Positions 62,492-64,000 of a stretch of 64,000 bases of DNA are shown here, piece after piece. How positions within the stretch are numbered: position 1 is the first letter of the stretch; each line of letters starts with the position of its first letter. The notes beneath the pieces are model-generated. The model worked only from the letters and a program-made list of their open reading frames with translations. It made no database searches and had not been told where the DNA came from. The DNA is taken from assembly GCA_033807695.1 (NCBI GenBank), contig CM066301.1, forward strand, positions 2,666,001 through 2,730,000, written 5' to 3'. This DNA is from Daedaleopsis sinensis (taxonomy: Eukaryota; Basidiomycota; Agaricomycetes; Polyporales; Polyporaceae). The translations under genes were made by a program, and so were the position numbers.

Positions 62492-64000
62492 TCATCCGCA
62501 TTGACATGTGAGGATCTTCCAGAACGCGCTCTTCGGTGGCTCGGCCTCTTGCTGGCCGTGGTAGTCGCCGCCGTTCGCGACGCCGACCTCGCCACCCATC
62601 GCACGGACGTTGCTCAGCGCTGGCGGCGCCGCACCGACGCTCGACACCATTGGCGACGCGCGCCCGTATGGCTGCTGGCTCGCCGAGTACTCGTCCCGGC
62701 CGTAAGTGTCGTAAGTGGCGTTTGCGTACGGATGTGATGCGGAGTGCTGCTGGCTGAGCCGTCGCTGGGTTATTGGCACGCCGATCTGCGCTTCGCCGGA
62801 GGGAGCAGCGCCGATGCCGATACCGCCACCCAGGGCCGCTGCGGGATGCCGTGACTTGGACCCGGCACGGACGAGAGCTGGTGACGGAGGAACGACGGGG
62901 TTGCCTGCCTGGGATGCACGTCGACGATCGTCGCGGCCTGGTCGGTCATCTCGTCGGCGATCGTGCTGCTGCGCAGCGGCGGGGGTGTTCTGTATTTGCG
63001 CGAGAATCTGGTTCTGTCCCTGTGATGTCCCAAGAAAGGGATTAGGATACCTAGTGGAGGGGAAGACTCGGAGACAATACGGACCAGTGACATTTCCCAT
63101 CCTCGCCCGGCTGTTCGAGATCGAGACATTCAGTTTTGGGGCACGTTCGCGAGCGTTGGTCATGCGTCTCACCGTTGAGAAGGTTCCAGTCATAAACGCC
63201 GTCTTCAACATCGCCATTGTTCTTCAGAACCTTGGCAAAAAGCTCTCGCAGGAAGTCATAATCGGGCGTCTCCTCGAATCCAAGTTTCCGAACATAATTC
63301 AGATAGATAGAGAACTCCTCTGAGATCGGGGTTTAGTTGTAACCCGAGGACGGCAGTCCTAGCATTCTGGCACATACCAGGGAACCCTTCACACAGCTCC
63401 TTTATTGGTGTGGTCTGCTTCTTCTCACCGATCTTCTCGTACTTCTGTTTGTTCGTCGCAGCCTTCAGGCCCTGCCATGGTAGACTGCCGCGCAGGAAAT
63501 ACATGAAGACGTGACCAAGGGCCTCAAGATCGTCTCGCCGAGATTGCTCTATGCGAGTGCATGTCAATGAAAGCACCACTCCGAGTGGCATACATGACAT
63601 ACCGCGTCCTAGATGAGTATTAATGCTCATGTACCGAGCCGTCCCGCTCAGGCTCTTCCGTTCCCGGTACGGAATGTGCTGCTTCGTCTTGGGATCGCGG
63701 TATTGCTTCGCCATGCCGAAATCAACGACGTGGACCACTGGAAAGCGCGCACAGCGTCAGGCCTTAATACAGCCTATATGCGCGCGGCCACATGCAGCAC
63801 CCACCATTCGCATTCTTCGTGCCCGGGCGACCGATGAGGAAGTTGTCTGGCTTGATGTCCCGGTAGATCAAGTTCTTCTCGTGCACCGTCTGCACGCGGG
63901 TCAGCTGCACGGGGCGGGAGGCGCGGGAGGTGTCAGTGTGAGCATCCCGCTTTCGGATTCACGCAATGGAAAAAAAAAAGTTGCGTTCGGTAGGCACACG
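62492..64000 (-). CDS. Casein kinase I, 5' end cut by right edge
   Basis: Ser/Thr kinase of the CK1 family. The visible part begins in the catalytic loop ([20 protein letters not shown], then [14 protein letters not shown]). DFG region: [20 protein letters not shown], followed by [20 protein letters not shown] and the CK1 signature [40 protein letters not shown] and [12 protein letters not shown]. Next exon [20 protein letters not shown], then the end of the kinase fold (VYDWNLL). The C-terminal tail is Gln/Ser/Tyr-rich ([20 protein letters not shown]), ending [10 protein letters not shown] at 62492. The Cys pair at the extreme C-terminus suggests lipid anchoring as in yeast Yck1/Yck2, where Cys-Cys is palmitoylated; here the pair is spaced C-Q-C. 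At least five introns. The start lies beyond the window. Confidence 0.92.

Overview
This window looks like a nuclear chromosome segment of a filamentous basidiomycete, most likely an Agaricomycete (mushroom or wood-decay lineage; a polypore would fit, but that is inference). Genes are dense and moderately GC-rich. Most are interrupted by many short introns of about 40-80 nt with GTNNGN donors and YAG acceptors. The families are typically basidiomycete: a DUF6534-type seven-helix membrane protein, Agaricomycete P450s, a small CxxC protein, an MCT-like MFS carrier and a CFA-synthase-like methyltransferase. All exon models were joined by eye, so internal boundaries are approximate. CDS coordinates run from start codon to stop codon and include introns.

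Region by region. 1-1539: 3' part of a gene of unknown function. 2293-3581: poorly resolved hypothetical gene. 3945-9148: BUD23 rRNA methyltransferase, BCS1 AAA ATPase, and an unusual J-domain/RGG protein. 9841-12353: mitochondrial AsnRS and a small hypothetical protein. 12670-30630: an accessory-looking stretch with a P450, MFS transporter, DUF6534 membrane protein, CFA-synthase-like methyltransferase, second P450 and alpha/beta hydrolase. 31138-40877: LUC7 (U1 snRNP), an LRR protein with a long disordered tail, a mitochondrial TPR protein, and the TFIIH helicase RAD3/XPD. 40970-41298: small Cys-rich protein. About 41.3-45.8 kb: a gene-poor, GC-rich low-complexity stretch with short repeats and an imperfect palindrome. 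45863-53588: i-AAA protease YME1, a DUF726/TMCO4-like hydrolase and an LEA_2-like membrane protein. 54095-61802: a RING-like/coiled-coil protein (Zip3/HEI10-like architecture) divergent from a large JmjC protein with zinc-binding cysteines, a coiled coil and an RS-rich tail. 62492 to the right edge: casein kinase I, cut at its 5' end.

The layout is striking. Much of the window is built from divergent pairs sharing short upstream regions (BCS1/J protein, AsnRS/small protein, P450/MFS, CFA/P450, TPR/XPD, YME1/DUF726, RING/JmjC). These are joined tail to tail by spacers as short as about 90-110 bp. Mitochondrial functions recur (BCS1, AsnRS, TPR protein, YME1), as do core nuclear functions (BUD23, LUC7, XPD). 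The most unusual proteins are the JmjC-RS protein, the RING-like protein beside it, and the J-domain protein with a His-Ser repeat and RGG tail. No tRNA, rRNA, CRISPR array or intact transposon was seen.
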